DNA of 64,000 bases from Marvania coccoides (GCA_963854735.1 OY978106.1:1054001-1118000), one strand, 5' to 3'. Shown: positions 42,875-54,269, counted from the first letter of the stretch. Notes: generated by a model not told the origin, from the letters alone. Numbers and translations: made by a program.

Positions 42875-45800
42875 ATGGGTGATCAAGATGATCGCGATAG
42901 CAGCGGCGGGGAGGTCCCCCGCCCGCCTGCCAAGCGCGGCCCCAGCTTCCTGCGGCCCAACACCCAGCGAGCCGCCCGGCGCCGCGCCCCCGAGTTCACC
43001 AAAGACCGTTTTGCCGGCGAGGCCCTCGGCGGCAAGCTGTGGCACCCAGGCTGCCAGGAGGCCGCCAAGGACGACCTAGTGGACGCCATCCCCCTGGAGT
43101 TCCTCTCCCTGGACGACTACATCGCCACCTTTGACCCCCTCGTCTTGGAGGAGGCTCGGGAGGGGCTGAAGGCTGACTGGGCTGAGAGCTGCGCTGGAGG
43201 GCGTGCGTGGCGCGTAGAAGTCGCGGGGGTGAGCCAGGGCAACGACGGGTGGTGCACCGTGCAGCTGCGGGTTCAGGGGAAGGACGACAGAGCCCGCATG
43301 GTGTGCCAGCCCAATAGCGTTGTGGTTTTAACACTGGGCCGCCCCCCTCAAAGGAACCCAATGGAGTGGATAACAGCGCAGGTGGGGGGCCCGGGCAATG
43401 GGGGTGGGAAGCGCGCTGCGAAGCGCGCCAGGATGGAAGCGCTGAAGGGGGAAGCGGCGGGTGGCGAGTCCAGAGAAGGGACGCCAGGCGGAAGCGACAG
43501 CAAAGGTGAAGAGGAGAAGGGGGCGGTTGTGGTGGACAGCGTGCCGGGGGAGGCAACCGTGGTGGCAGGGCTGGCTGTGCGTGGCAGCGGGCGAGAGAGC
43601 GATCTGACTGTGAGGATTCGGCCGCAGTGCGCCCACCACGCGGCGGCGGCGGATGCGCCCTGCAAGGCGGTGCTGCAGACGTTGCAGCGGCAGTCTCAGA
43701 GCTGGTGGATGTCCCCGGCAGGCATGCTCGTCACCTCGGTGAGTGAAGCTTCTAGCGTTTATAATATTGGTTTGTCTTATTTGTTTTTGCCGAGGATGCG
43801 ACTGCTGGAACCTCTCTACGATGCAGGAGCGTGAGTTTGAGGCGGTACACGGCGTGCGCAGCATTGACTCTGGCCTCATGCGCCACATCCTGAAGCCCAA
43901 GCTGCTGGCAGAGATCGGAAAGCCATACGAAAATGACGTAAGGAGGGTGGAAAGAAAAGGGCTGGTTCTATTAGTCACGTTATTTTATCAATTTTATTGC
44001 TTTCATCTTATTATGCATCAACTAGAGTTATTAACAAAACTGTATTTATTGTTATCTTCAGGACGTTCGACGGCGAATGTGGCCAGAGCAGGCCCGCCAC
44101 CCCGCGTTCATCAAGCATCTGCAGGCGGAGTACGATCGCAAGCAGCTGGAAGCAATCGAGGTGCGCTTTTACACTACTTAGAAAGCCAAATATATTATTA
44201 AATTTAATGATGATACAATGCGAGGGTTTGGGGATCCAATTTGAGCCATTCCGAGTGCGGTGGCAGGCTCCTGGCTTCATTGGCAGGACCAAAGCTTGCC
44301 TATCTGCTGTGTGGCCTTTGTCGCCGTCTTTGTGCGGAGTCTAAACATTCAAATTTGTGTTTGATACGCTGTGATTTTTTTTATTTTTACCCACCCTGCA
44401 GATGACTGCCTGCCACCTGGGAGCTGCGACATCAGTGCAGCAACAGCAGTTGGGGGCATCAAGCTCCCCACACTCCATGCCCACCCTGCCGTTTGTCCTC
44501 ATTCAGGGTCCCCCAGGCACCGGCAAGACGCACACAGTGCGGGGGGTGCTCAACGTGTGGCATCTGGTGGCTTTCCAGCGCTACTACGAGTCCCTAGTGC
44601 AGCAGCTGCTGGGGGCAGACGGTGGCGCCAGTCGGGGCGGCGTGGATTTCTCCAGAGGGGCGGGGGCGGGTGCTCGCCTAGGGGCGGCCGCTGCCGAGGC
44701 CAAGCCTCGCATTCTGGTGTGCACGCCGTCGAATGCGGCCTGTGATGAGCTCATGTCGCGGGTGATGAGCGCAGGGTTCTGCGACGGGGGAGGTGAGACG
44801 TTTATATTTAGTTTTGCGGAGATGCAAACTTGTATGTTTCCCGAGTTCTCTGATATGAACGCATATTTGTTTTTATGGGTTTTCTAGGGCGGATTTATCG
44901 GCCCAACGTGGTGCGTGCGGGCGCTGACGACTCGGTGGTGGCTCATTCTGTGCGTGAACGCTCTCTGCGCTCTCTGGTGTCCCGCTATCGCAACATGCCG
45001 CAGCCAGAGTGGCAGCGGCGCTGCGCTGACGCGGCCCAGCGATTGGCAGTGATCGAGCAGGAGCTGTCGGTGCTGGAGACGGCGTTGGCGCAGAGCAAGC
45101 CGGGGCAGGAGGCCCTGGCTGCGGCAAAGGTGCGAAAAAATAAATCGATCAAAACAGCGTGTAGGGACGTGCACCTACTGATTTCGTCCTCCCCTCGGGG
45201 ACTCTTTGATTTCTAAAACAAGAAGCGCAAAATTATAATAAAAAAATGTCGTTAATTGATGTGCGCCTCTCCCTTCTGCCACACAGAGGCTGGTGGAGCG
45301 GTTGCAGAGCGCGCAGAAACTGGCCCTTGAAATGGAGCGGCTGGAGGCTGTGCGGGCGTTGGTGTGGGGGAAGCGCGATGAGGGCGCGGCACGCAGGGCA
45401 GAGCGGGAGCTGGAGGTGTCCATCCTGGCCGAGGCAGAGATGGTGTTTGCCACGCTGTCCTCCACCCAGCGCAAGGTGTTCAAGGAGGTGGCAGAGCGCG
45501 TGCCGTTCAGGACAGGTAATGAAAAACAGTTTATGTTGCGCTTTCATATGCATCAGGGGGACGACTGAAACGTATATTTTTTCTTTGACAATTTTTAAGA
45601 AATGTTTTTCCTAACAAACTGTTTTCATCTTCATCTGCAGTGCTCATTGACGAGGCTGGGCAGTCCTCGGAGGTGGCAGCCCTGCAGCCCTTGGCATTTG
45701 GGGCGCGCCAGGTGGTGCTGGTGGGCGATCCCCAGCAGCTGCCGGCCACCATTCTCTCCGAGGCCGCCAAAGCTGTGGCCATGGAGCGGTCGCTATTCGA

Positions 45801-47366
45801 GCGGCTGCAGCAGCAGCGCTGCCCGGTGGTGCTGCTGACCGTGCAGTACCGCATGCACCCAGAAATCCGGTCGTTTCCCTCCCGCCATTTCTACGCCAAC
45901 CGGCTGGAGGACGCGGCGGAAGTGACAGCGCTGCCGCCTGAGCCGTACCACGCCCACCCCCTGATGCGCCCCTACCTGGTGTTCGACGTGGCCAGGGGGA
46001 GGGAGCAGCGCCGGCACGGCGGGGGGTCGCTGAGCAACGCCGCCGAGGCGGAGCTCGCTGCCTGCCTGTTTGCTGCGCTACGCTGCCGTCTGGCGGAGCA
46101 GGAGCAGCAGCAGGGGGCGCACGCTCTGGGGCAGCCAGGGCGCCCTCTTCCCCCCACAACCGTGGCTGTCATCACTCCATATAGGGAGCAGCGCAAGGCG
46201 TTGCAGGTAGTTATTTTTTGTGTATATATCAAGGCGTCTATTTATTTCGTTATCTATTTATTGATGTCGGTTCTGTTGCTCCTCATTTTTTCAGGAGGCC
46301 TTCACGGCGGTGTGCGGCCCCGGGGTGCTGTCCCAGGTGGCCATTGAGACCGTGGACTCTTACCAGGGTCGCCAGGTGGACGTTGTAATATTGTCGTGTG
46401 TGCGCGCGGGAGGCGGTACTGGGCTGGGGTTTGTGAATGACGTGAGGCGCATGAACGTGGCGATCACACGGGCGAGAAGGAGCCTGTGGGTGCTGGGCGC
46501 GCTGGCCACGCTGCAGAGCAACCACGAGTGGGCTGCCCTGATAGAGTGAGGAGCTCTTATGTTTATAGCGTTTCTATTTTTTCTGACGCCATCCAAATAA
46601 ATTTGAATAAATACGTGCTTATGTGTATTTTGCTGATATATTTCTCTGCTCATGCTTGCAGTGACGCTGATCAGCGGGGTGTGGTGGTCAGGGACGCCCA
46701 CGCTGAGGCTCTCTTTCCTGAACTGGAGTACTGGAAGAGAAACCCAGCGACGGATCAGCAGCAGAAACAGCTGAGTGGAGAAGCCTCTGAGAGAAAGCAG
46801 CAGCAACAGCAGCAGCAGCAGCCACCTCCTGCTGCGCCTGCTGTGCCTGCTGCCCCAAGGGACCCCCGGCTGCCACCGGATCACGTACCGCAGCACCACC
46901 AGCAGCAGCGGCCACCTGTATCGATCCAGAGAGTGCAGCAGGTAGAGGAGCCTCCTCCGCCCTCACCGCCGCCGCCGCCTCCTCCTCCTCCTCCTCCTCC
47001 TCCTCCGCCGCCGCCGCCGCCTGCAAAATCACAACCGCAGCAGCAGCCCCTTGCTGCGCCGGTGGACCCTCGACTGGCGTGGAGCCAACCTAAGCAGCAG
47101 CAGCAGCAGCATGCGCTTCCTATCATCCAGGATGACCGAGGACACCAACCGCATCAGCTGCCCCCAATGGCCATGCAGCACCAGTATGCGCCGCCCATGG
47201 ACCCCCGCATAGCACAGCAGCAGCAGCATTACCTGCACCCGCCGCCACAGCAGTATTATGCCGCTCCGTCAGGTGCAGCAGAACCGCTGCCACAGCCGCA
47301 CCCCCCTCTGCAGTACGCGCCACCTCCAGCGCATGACGCTCGGCTGGCCTGGAACGGCCACCTCCA

Positions 47367-47398
<32 letters not shown>

Positions 47399-48036
47399 AG
47401 CAGCAGCTGTACGCTCCGCACACGCTCGGTGTGCTGCCCCCTGCTGGGATGCACGGACAGCAGGCCTTTCACAACAAGAGCTTGGTGCAAGCGGGAGGGG
47501 ATGAGAAATCCGGCCAGCAGGAGAAGGAGCGAGCGGAGTTGCTGGCCAGGCGGTCCCAGAGGAAGAAAGATAAGAAATCAGAATTGCGGCAGCAGGCGGA
47601 GCAACAGAAGCGGGAGCTGAAGGAACCGCAAGAACCGAAGCAGATAAAGAAGGCGAGAAGAAGTTTGAAAAAGCACCAAAAAAAACAACGGCAGCAGCAG
47701 CAGCAGCAGCAGTCGCCAGCTAAGAAGCAGCAAAAAGGGGGGGCTGGAGTAGCTGTAGCTACAGCTGCAGCTGCACGGCCTTCTTCTGCTGCGGGAGGAC
47801 CCCCTGCGGTGCAGCGGCCTGGTGGGCCTGGGCGAGGAGGCGGTGCAGCCGGGCGCGGGGGCGGCGGCGTCAGGCAGAGGGAACGCAGCATGTCTCCGCC
47901 GTCGTCGCCCAGAGCAGCGCCTCCACCGGCCCCCCAACAACAGCAGCAGCAGCAGATTCCTTTGGGTGGCATGCGAGGCGGCAGGGCGCGGCCTGCTTCG
48001 GCTGAAGCCTACCCGCTGCCACCGACACGGCGATAA
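42875..48036 (+). CDS. Sen1/senataxin-type SF1 RNA-DNA helicase
   Basis: Nine exons (42875-43738, 43827-43937, 44062-44160, 44402-44792, 44888-45129, 45287-45515, 45641-46206, 46295-46545, 46662-48036) keep frame to 1375 residues. UPF1-like SF1 helicase motifs are in order: SEREFEAVHG, Walker A IQGPPGTGKTHTVRGVL (about 394-401), motif Ic PRILVCTPSNAACDELMSRV, Walker B LIDEAGQ (DEAG, about 649-652), VLVGDPQQLPATILS, QYRMHPEIRSFPSRHFYAN, TVAVITPYREQRKAL, ETVDSYQGRQVDVVILSCVR and MNVAITRARRSLWVLG. The FPSRHFY signature favours the Sen1/SETX group over UPF1 or IGHMBP2. The last ~430 residues are Gln/Pro/His-rich with basic patches, likely disordered. Family members resolve R-loops and help terminate transcription. 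Confidence 0.93.
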
Positions 48037-49064
48037 AAATGCCCATTCTTTTTGCGTTCGGGGAGCGGCGAATGGAGCACTTCTGCTTTGACACGGTTTG
48101 CAGAGACTTCTGTGTTTAAATAAAAACTACGCTTTGCCATTGAGAAGACAACAGGCGAACGGGCGAGAACTGTGCGCTGGCGCTGTCTCAAGGAGCGCGG
48201 CAACTACTCAAAGCCAGCCATAGATAGTAGCGTGGCCTTTTCGGCACACATTTTGTCTGAGCCACCGCCCCTGCCGATGTGCTCAGTCAAGAACCCGAGC
48301 GCCGGCACAGAATGCTCGCCTTGCGAGCCACCGTCCCTGAGTCCCGGTGCTGCTTCGCACACGGCAGCCCAACCTTGCTGTTTCCAACCCCGCTTTCTCC
48401 CTGTGTTAATAAAGAAATCAGAAACAGCAGCTTAAGTCAGACGCTGAGCACTTCCCTTTATGCTGCACGCTTGAGCGTAGATCACGCACCACTGCCCTTT
48501 CCTGAGAGCACTTAAGCGGGGATTTTAGGTTCTAAACGTATTTTCCCGCCCCTTTCTCGCCGTGCAGCCTTGCCGCCAAGCAGCTTCGCCTTTTGCGAGC
48601 ACCTCCTGGCGCCGCCCTCGCTGCTGGGGGCCCCCCACAAGCTGGCCCCGCGGCCCGTGTGGCAAAGACTGCCGCTCTGCGCCCTCTCCTCGGTGGACGC
48701 ACGATGGTGCGGTAAAGGCATTGGGAAGAGAGGGGAAAAGCTCGGTTCACTAGTTACAGCGCGTATTCGTCTATTTTTGGAGGATTCACGCGGCGCTGGC
48801 CGGTTCCAATGCAATTAAATGTTCCGAATGTGTAGTTTTGACATAGTTACAGGGTTTTAAAAGCAGTATTATTAAATTCGGAAGATACTCGAAAGCGCGC
48901 CAACTCGAAAAGGGGCAGGGCTCAGAACCCAGTTATGTTCACAGGAATTACAAGGAAATGCGGGGAAGACAGAAGAATGGTTTTTTTTTCAAGTCGTGAA
49001 AATGGTCCATGCAAAAAAGGTAAAAACAATATGACGGCGTCAATTCAGCCTCCACCATGTCAAC
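48037..49064. other. intergenic with an orphan exon-like patch
   Basis: The patch 48564-48711 is GC-rich, open on the plus strand (HLLAPPSLLGAPHKLAPRP), flanked by an acceptor-like GTGCAG and a donor-like GGTAAAGG. It shares an exact 20-base word with 12888-12907. No gene could be assembled around it. The rest is unremarkable. Confidence 0.35.
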
Positions 49065-49872
49065 TTAGCCGGTGTGTGAAATGCGGGCGGTCCTGCTCTT
49101 GTCGCTGGCGGCCTCAAATGCACCGACCACATCTTCCACCCTCCCGGGCAGGGCAAGGAGTATAGTCCTGTCCGGCGGCACCAGCCCGCGCTTCCACCAG
49201 GTCGGTTTCCTGCACTGGTTGGAGAACCGGGCGAGGACCTTCTCAAGCGCGACATAGTGTCTCACCAGCTTGTCAATCTCCACCGCCAGCTGCTCCGCCT
49301 GGAATTTCAGTTCTATTAGGCAGGTCGAGAGCACGATGAAGCCAGCAGATATGTCTGCAGGCGGCGCAGCAGGCCCGGCGGGCTGAGAGGCAGGTTCACG
49401 CTGAGCGGTGAACGGCAGTCGGTCAAAATCAGAGGCAAAAGCATCGCAAAGGGGACGCAGCAACGCGGGGTTGAAAGCTAAAACTGCCTCCCACAAGCGG
49501 GTTGTTGTCATTGACCAGACTGACCAGGCTGGCTTTAATGTCCCGAACGCGATCCTTGGCCGCCTGCGCCGCCTGCCTGAAGGTGGTGGTCGCTGCGTGG
49601 AATGCAATGCCATTGTCGATCATCTCCAGCAACCCCTCCACATGGGCCAGGGCGTGGATGCATCCTGCGTCTAGCTCACACTCAATCGCACGAAATTCAT
49701 CGCCACGGATGATTTTGCGCCCTAAATCGTGCATGAAAGCAGCCAGCTTATGCACATTGCCGGCGGGGGGCGCCGTGCCGCATATGCTCTGATGGAGTTC
49801 CAGAACGGCGGCATCGAGCAGCGGAACTGGGCCCGCTGCAGAAAGTGCATCTCCGTTATCCTGCAAGAAAGA
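49065..49872 (-). pseudogene. helical protein gene interrupted by a frameshift
   Basis: Two overlapping minus-strand frames form one coherent helical protein: the upstream part (49872 to about 49500) ends at ...SLVNDNNPL and the downstream part resumes at WEAVLAFNPALLRPLCDAF and runs to the stop at 49065. A single extra G near 49499 explains the switch; no intron signals fit. An acceptor-like TTGCAG precedes the upstream part, so the 5' exon is missing. About 265 codons in total, rich in Ala, Leu and His, no recognised domain. Either a recent pseudogene or a sequencing error in a live gene. Confidence 0.55.
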
Positions 49873-50720
49873 AAACTATGATTAGAAATACACTTACAAA
49901 GCTCTGGGCGACAAATAAATACATACATATACAAATACATATTTAAAATAAACAAAGCATTGTGCATATATCATTTCCATGGGTGGAACCACCGTGGCGG
50001 GACAGCCTTTGTATTGAAATTCTCAGACACGACGGCCACATGTCTATACAACAGCACATCACTTTTGTTGCCACGTCTAGCACGGAAACATAGAAAAAAT
50101 ATGCGTGCGGTGTCGCCTGTTCCTCGTCCATTGCTGCGCCCACCCTCGCTTTATTTTAGAGTTTGAATTTTGTATTCTTGCCAGCCTCTAGAATCTAGAG
50201 TAGATTTCAAATGAATCAGAGGCCTTGCCACCTGGTTGGGCAATAAATACATTGTATTAAGCAGCATGGCGCTGTGGTGACATCCGCGCGGTGTATTTGA
50301 CCTTCGTTTCAGCAAGCGACGGCCGCCTCGGAGGATACTCCCACCTGCCCGTTTCCTCAGCCTGGTGGTGCCCCCAGCCTCCTCCTCCGCGCTCTGAAAC
50401 GTTGAATTGATCTCAATCATAGTGCTTGAGCTCAAGCTGGGGCGCTTTTGTGTGCTTGCTGCTGCCTGCGACCGCTTGAGCCGCTGCTCAGCGTGCAGCT
50501 GCTGGGGAGGAAATATGGGAGGCAAAAGGCAAAATAACGCAGAGCATTATTCTGGTGGGATCTGGCTGCTGGCAGATGGACCCATCAAATTCTTCAGAGA
50601 CTTTGATAATGCTCCTGACACTGCGCATCCGGGTGCTGCTGGAGGCCTTTCTGGCGGGATACAAGGCGGTGGGGGGAGGAAGCAAATGTGGCAGCGGCAG
50701 ATGTGGCCATCAAAAGTGAG
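49873..50720. other. repeat-rich region, possible exon remnants
   Basis: A GC-rich minus-strand frame (50525-50290) reads RLKRSQAAASTQKRPSLSSS and on to a GTGGGA donor-like site. A diverged copy of its start (SQAAAST...TM) is seen at about 52160-52085. These look like paralogous fragments of one duplicated element. Nothing can be named. Confidence 0.35.
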
Positions 50721-50897
50721 CACCCACCAGACGCGCAGCGTCGTAAAAAAAAATGTTCCCAATATTTTTGGGAGCGATTGGCGTTCCCATCCCCCCCCCA
50801 CACAATTCTTTGGATTTCCGTCCCCGCCTGCCCTTGTCGCCACCAAAAATGGGCAGGCCTTACCGCTGCGCACTCGCAGCTGAAAATTTGACTTGAA
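50721..50897 (+). repeat. dispersed repeat B, copy 1 (no tRNA head)
   Basis: About 177 bases that align with 51594-51758: CACCC(A/G)CCAGACGC at the start, then GCGATTGGCGTTCCCAT, CCCCGCCTGCCCTTGTCGCC and GGGCAGGCCTTACCGCTGCG, ending GACTTG(A/G)AA. The identity is roughly 80-85 percent by eye, with small indels. Unlike the other copy it is not preceded by a tRNA. Confidence 0.8.
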
Positions 50898-50971
50898 AAA
50901 CATAACAAAACAAAGACCCCAAGGGGGATGACTGAAGGGGCAATAAATTGCCCCTATAAGAAATGACGCAG

Positions 50972-51425
50972 TATATAATATTTTTTCGTAGCTGAGCAAG
51001 CGCGTGCATGCAGCGAGCTGCCATCAAAAGTGAGATTTCTGCATTGATGCTGGTGGCCTGGTGGTGCTGATCAGGGAATTCAATGGCGCTGCGCATGCAC
51101 AGCTCGCCAGCCTACCTCCCCCCGCTCTGCCATGGATCAATTGAATAGCGTGCGGTCTCCAGAGGCTTTCGAAATTTGGCTATTTTGGCGCCCAACCGGG
51201 CCAGCCGATTGCTCATTTGGAAATTAGGGGGTCCACACTCATTTCTATAGGGGAGCTACGATGTTGAAGTAGTCGATTGTTTGGGAAGCTTCAGGGCCTT
51301 GTTGCAGCCGGCTGCACAGAAAAAGCCTCGTTTTAAATCCCTTCCAAACTCTGCTGAAAGCAAGAATTTGCCTTTTGCCGTCGCAGCCTCATGTCTAAAA
51401 AAAAGGTTAATTTCAGCAAGCTCTG
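50972..51425 (+). repeat. 454-base direct repeat A, copy 1
   Basis: Nearly identical to 52298-52751 at a constant offset of 1326 bases, with only a few differences seen near the right end. Begins TATATAATATTTTTTCGTAG and ends CAAGCTCTG. Both copies carry the same short minus-strand open frame starting MRSAIEFPDQHHQAT. High identity means recent duplication or terminal repeats of an element. Confidence 0.92.
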
Positions 51426-51520
51426 TAAAGTAGGTGTCAAAGCACGAAGGCTACATGATTTCTATAACATCACAAATTCGTCTGAGTATCATCTAGTACT
51501 ACGTCGGCTTGTAGCCGACC

Positions 51521-51593
51521 GTCTCCGTAGTATAATGGTTCAGTATTTGTGCTTGTCACGCACAAGATCCGGGTTCGATCCCCGGCGGGGGCG
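51521..51593 (+). tRNA. tRNA-Asp (GTC)
   Basis: A full cloverleaf of 73 bases: acceptor GTCTCCG/CGGGGGC (all seven pairs, two of them G-U), TA, D arm GTAT...GTAT as in eukaryotic tRNA-Asp, anticodon stem TGTGC/GCACA with loop TTGTCAC (anticodon GTC), T arm CCGGG-TTCGATC-CCCGG and discriminator G. Internal A and B boxes (TAGTATAATGG, GGTTCGATCC) are intact. It lies between the two 454-base direct repeats, and repeat B begins on the next base. Confidence 0.92.
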
Positions 51594-51758
51594 CACCCGC
51601 CAGACGCTGAGCGTCCTAATTAAAATGTTCTCAACTTTTTTGGCGATTGGCGTTCCCATTTTCCCCCCACACTTTACGTCCCCGCCTGCCCTTGTCGCCG
51701 CCAAATATGGGCAGGCCTTACCGCTGCGCACTCGCAGCTGAAAAGTTGACTTGGAATG
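51594..51758 (+). repeat. dispersed repeat B, copy 2, abutting the tRNA-Asp 3' end
   Basis: Similar to 50721-50897 on the same strand. Its first base immediately follows the tRNA discriminator base. This arrangement recalls a tRNA-derived SINE (tRNA head plus body) with copy 1 as a 5'-truncated relative, but a chance insertion next to a working tRNA is also possible. Confidence 0.75.
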
Positions 51759-52297
51759 ACAGCAATATCCGCCCCCCAAAGCTTACAAACAACTTCATCC
51801 AACTTTCTTTTTAAGGTTGACCACCACAATCTCGAATTTTTAACCGTGTTCCGGCATTTTGACGCCAATTTATTGTTTTTTACATTTAGAAACAGGTCTG
51901 GCAGCGACGTCGTACGCCGGCTTGTCATTTTTTTTGCAGCAGATGTCTGACGATGTCGAAAACAAAAATGTATAATATCACATGTTTCTAAACGAATTTG
52001 CGCCACTTCGACGAGTTTGCACATTAAAAACGGTAGCATATGCTAATTTTGCCAGTTTTAGTTCAGATGTCTTGATCCATGGTGTTGGGTGCAGCGTTTT
52101 CCGTGCTTGCCGCTGCCTGCGACCATCTGGACGAGCCCGTTGCGCCGCTAGCAGCTGAAGATGAGGAGATGGGACCTGCGCACCAGCAGCTTGTCCAAAA
52201 AAGCTGCCAATTCTGGGCTTATTTTGGACTCCAACTGCATGGAGGCTGCAAATAAAATGGGGGTTGCACAGGAAGCTTTTTCGGCCATAAGACATAA
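51759..52297. other. interior of the duplicated region, no gene recognised
   Basis: AT-rich apart from 52080-52170, where a minus-strand reading resembles the fragment at 50450. No domain or splice structure. Confidence 0.4.
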
Positions 52298-52751
52298 TAT
52301 ATAATATTTTTTCGTAGCTGAGCAAGCGCGTGCATGCAGCGAGCTGCCATCAAAAGTGAGATTTCTGCATTGATGCTGGTGGCCTGGTGGTGCTGATCAG
52401 GGAATTCAATGGCGCTGCGCATGCACAGCTCGCCAGCCTACCTCCCCCCGCTCTGCCATGGATCAATTGAATAGCGTGCGGTCTCCAGAGGCTTTCGAAA
52501 TTTGGCTATTTTGGCGCCCAACCGGGCCAGCCGATTGCTCATTTGGAAATTAGGGGGTCCACACTCATTTCTATAGGGGAGCTACGATGTTGAAGTAGTC
52601 GATTGTTTGGGAAGCTTCAGGGCCTTGTTGCAGCCGGCTGCACAGAAAAAGCCTCGTTTTAAATCCCTTCCAAACTCTGCTGAAAGCAAGAATTTGCCTT
52701 TTGCCGTCGCAGCCTCATGTCTAAAAAAAAGGTTAATCTCGCCAAGCTCTG
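52298..52751 (+). repeat. 454-base direct repeat A, copy 2
   Basis: Second copy of the element at 50972-51425, same orientation. The two copies enclose 872 bases that include tRNA-Asp and repeat B copy 2. Sequence diverges at once beyond CAAGCTCTG. Confidence 0.92.
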
Positions 52752-53062
52752 GGCCTGCTTTCCCAGCCCCTGCCGCTTTATATGGTGCACACCGGCCCCC
52801 TTGCCTGCGGCCAACACCAATCATTGCACAAATGCAGCCCAGCAGAATCTCTCAGAAGCCATCGCCGCCGTCAACACCCCCATTTTTAATACCAATTTTA
52901 AAGAGGGCTCCGCCGATTCAGTTGGAGCTGCCCACAGAGCTGCGGCCACGTCTTGATCATATTTCACCCCCCGAAGAGTGGGCCAATAATGCAGCCAGCA
53001 GCCTACCCAAACACACCATTCGAATTCTCGCGGAATCACCCCGAAAACCCAAGTCCGAGTGA
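52607..53062 (+). other. open frame of 151 codons starting inside repeat A copy 2
   Basis: The frame begins within the repeat and runs into unique sequence ending ...HISPPEEWANNAASS and a basic tail. Copy 1 starts the same peptide but stops soon after its repeat ends, so coding status is doubtful. No domain recognised. Confidence 0.25.
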
Positions 53063-53743
53063 ACGGCAAAAAAGGGCGAACCACAGAGGCGAAGGGGCGT
53101 CGGAAAACTCCAAGCACGGTATCAGCTTGCCACCCATATGCCTCTTTTACATCCTCTCTCTCAGATGATATAAAATAGGTTCAGGTAAATCAGCGGGCCC
53201 GGTAGGTGCCATGCCGAGTGCTTGTTTAATTAAATCAGCATATAATGTAGTCGTGGGCTCCACCAAGTGCAGCTATATGAGGAGAATGGGAGCGCAGCTC
53301 ACTGCCGATGGTGAGTTATGCCAACAGAAATATGAGTTTGAATTTGCCAAATTCATGGCATCGGTCGGTATTTATATTAATTAATCGCTTATGATTAATG
53401 TAGATAAGGAAGAGAACAATGCATTGCACTGGAGCAAAGTCTGGTCAAAAGCAAGAGCGCGCTATTCGCGATTTTTTGCTGAGTTGTTTGGCAGCGGCCA
53501 TGTTTTGTTCCATCAAGGCCGATGGCTTTTAATTTTTATAATAATTATCACAGACATATGCCATTTAATTCATTCCGACTCCGACCCAGAAAAATGCGTT
53601 TTTAAACCTTTTTTTATATAGTTGCGGCAGAAAAATACATCCCCGCGCCTGTCCGCCCGAGATGGATCGTCCTACATCCTTCGCCAGGCGCCATGATGTT
53701 GACAAGACAAAAGGAGCGCCCAGAAATCGCCAAAAAAAAAAAC
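53063..53743. other. AT-rich region without recognised gene
   Basis: Low coding potential. Probable upstream region of the small membrane protein gene at 53744. Confidence 0.45.
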
Positions 53744-54241
53744 ATGTCTGCCCCATTCCAATACTCGGGGATGGCTGGTATGTATGGAAACGGTCGCAAT
53801 GGCGGCGATTCTCAGATGATGATTTCCATGACCATGTCATGCATGTGCGCCGTGAGCCTGATCGCTCTCGGGGGGGCCGCGTATTTGCTGAAGGACAAGA
53901 AGGATACCCCGTCGCCTACTCCCTACGTTCCTCCGGTCACCGAGGCAGACACCTCCAGCGGCGGCGGCGGCGCGAACGCGGATGGCGCAACGGACGTCGA
54001 CGGGCTGCGCGTCATCAAGTCGGGCGGCGTCAGCCTGGTGGTGGACCCCAAGACGTGCGCCAACGGGAAGGTGTGGTTCGAGAGCTCGCAGGACAACGAC
54101 CAGCACAATTTCAACTTCATGCTTGTCCCCGGGAAGGACGGGTACTACCACATTCAGAGCAAGCCGCGGCTCTTCAAGGCTGCCTGCCCCCTTTTGTGCA
54201 GCGCTGGTGCCTCTGACCGATGTCCAAAAGGCGGCTGTTGA
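53744..54241 (+). CDS. small membrane protein with Met-rich hydrophobic segment, possibly virus-derived
   Basis: 165 codons. After a Gly/Asn/Met-rich N-terminus (MSAPFQYSGMAGMYGNGRNG) comes a Met/Cys-rich transmembrane segment (MMISMTMSCMCAVSLIALGG), a Pro/Ser/Gly linker, and a compact domain from about residue 85 (VDGLRVIKSGGVSLVVDPKT, YYHIQSKPRLFKA) that may fold as a small beta-rich module. This layout resembles short membrane proteins of large algal DNA viruses, but that is an impression without a database search. The 3' end seems disturbed: after FKAACP another frame (TDVQKAAVDTEAANIRAAVS) looks better and runs into the inverted repeat at 54270. It may be a broken gene. Confidence 0.5.
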   Translation: MSAPFQYSGMAGMYGNGRNGGDSQMMISMTMSCMCAVSLIALGGAAYLLKDKKDTPSPTPYVPPVTEADTSSGGGGANADGATDVDGLRVIKSGGVSLVVDPKTCANGKVWFESSQDNDQHNFNFMLVPGKDGYYHIQSKPRLFKAACPLLCSAGASDRCPKGGC

Positions 54242-54269
54242 CACTGAGGCCGCTAACATCCGCGCAGCC

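Noticed and set aside
46800..47720. CAG/CCG-rich tracts in the Sen1-like gene as microsatellite or CRISPR-like array
   Set aside because: They are in-frame Gln and Pro codon runs of a disordered protein tail, not spaced repeats.
50972..52751. Classical LTR retrotransposon
   Set aside because: No TG...CA termini, no target-site duplication, no polypurine tract and no gag or pol sequence. Kept only as an unexplained direct-repeat structure.
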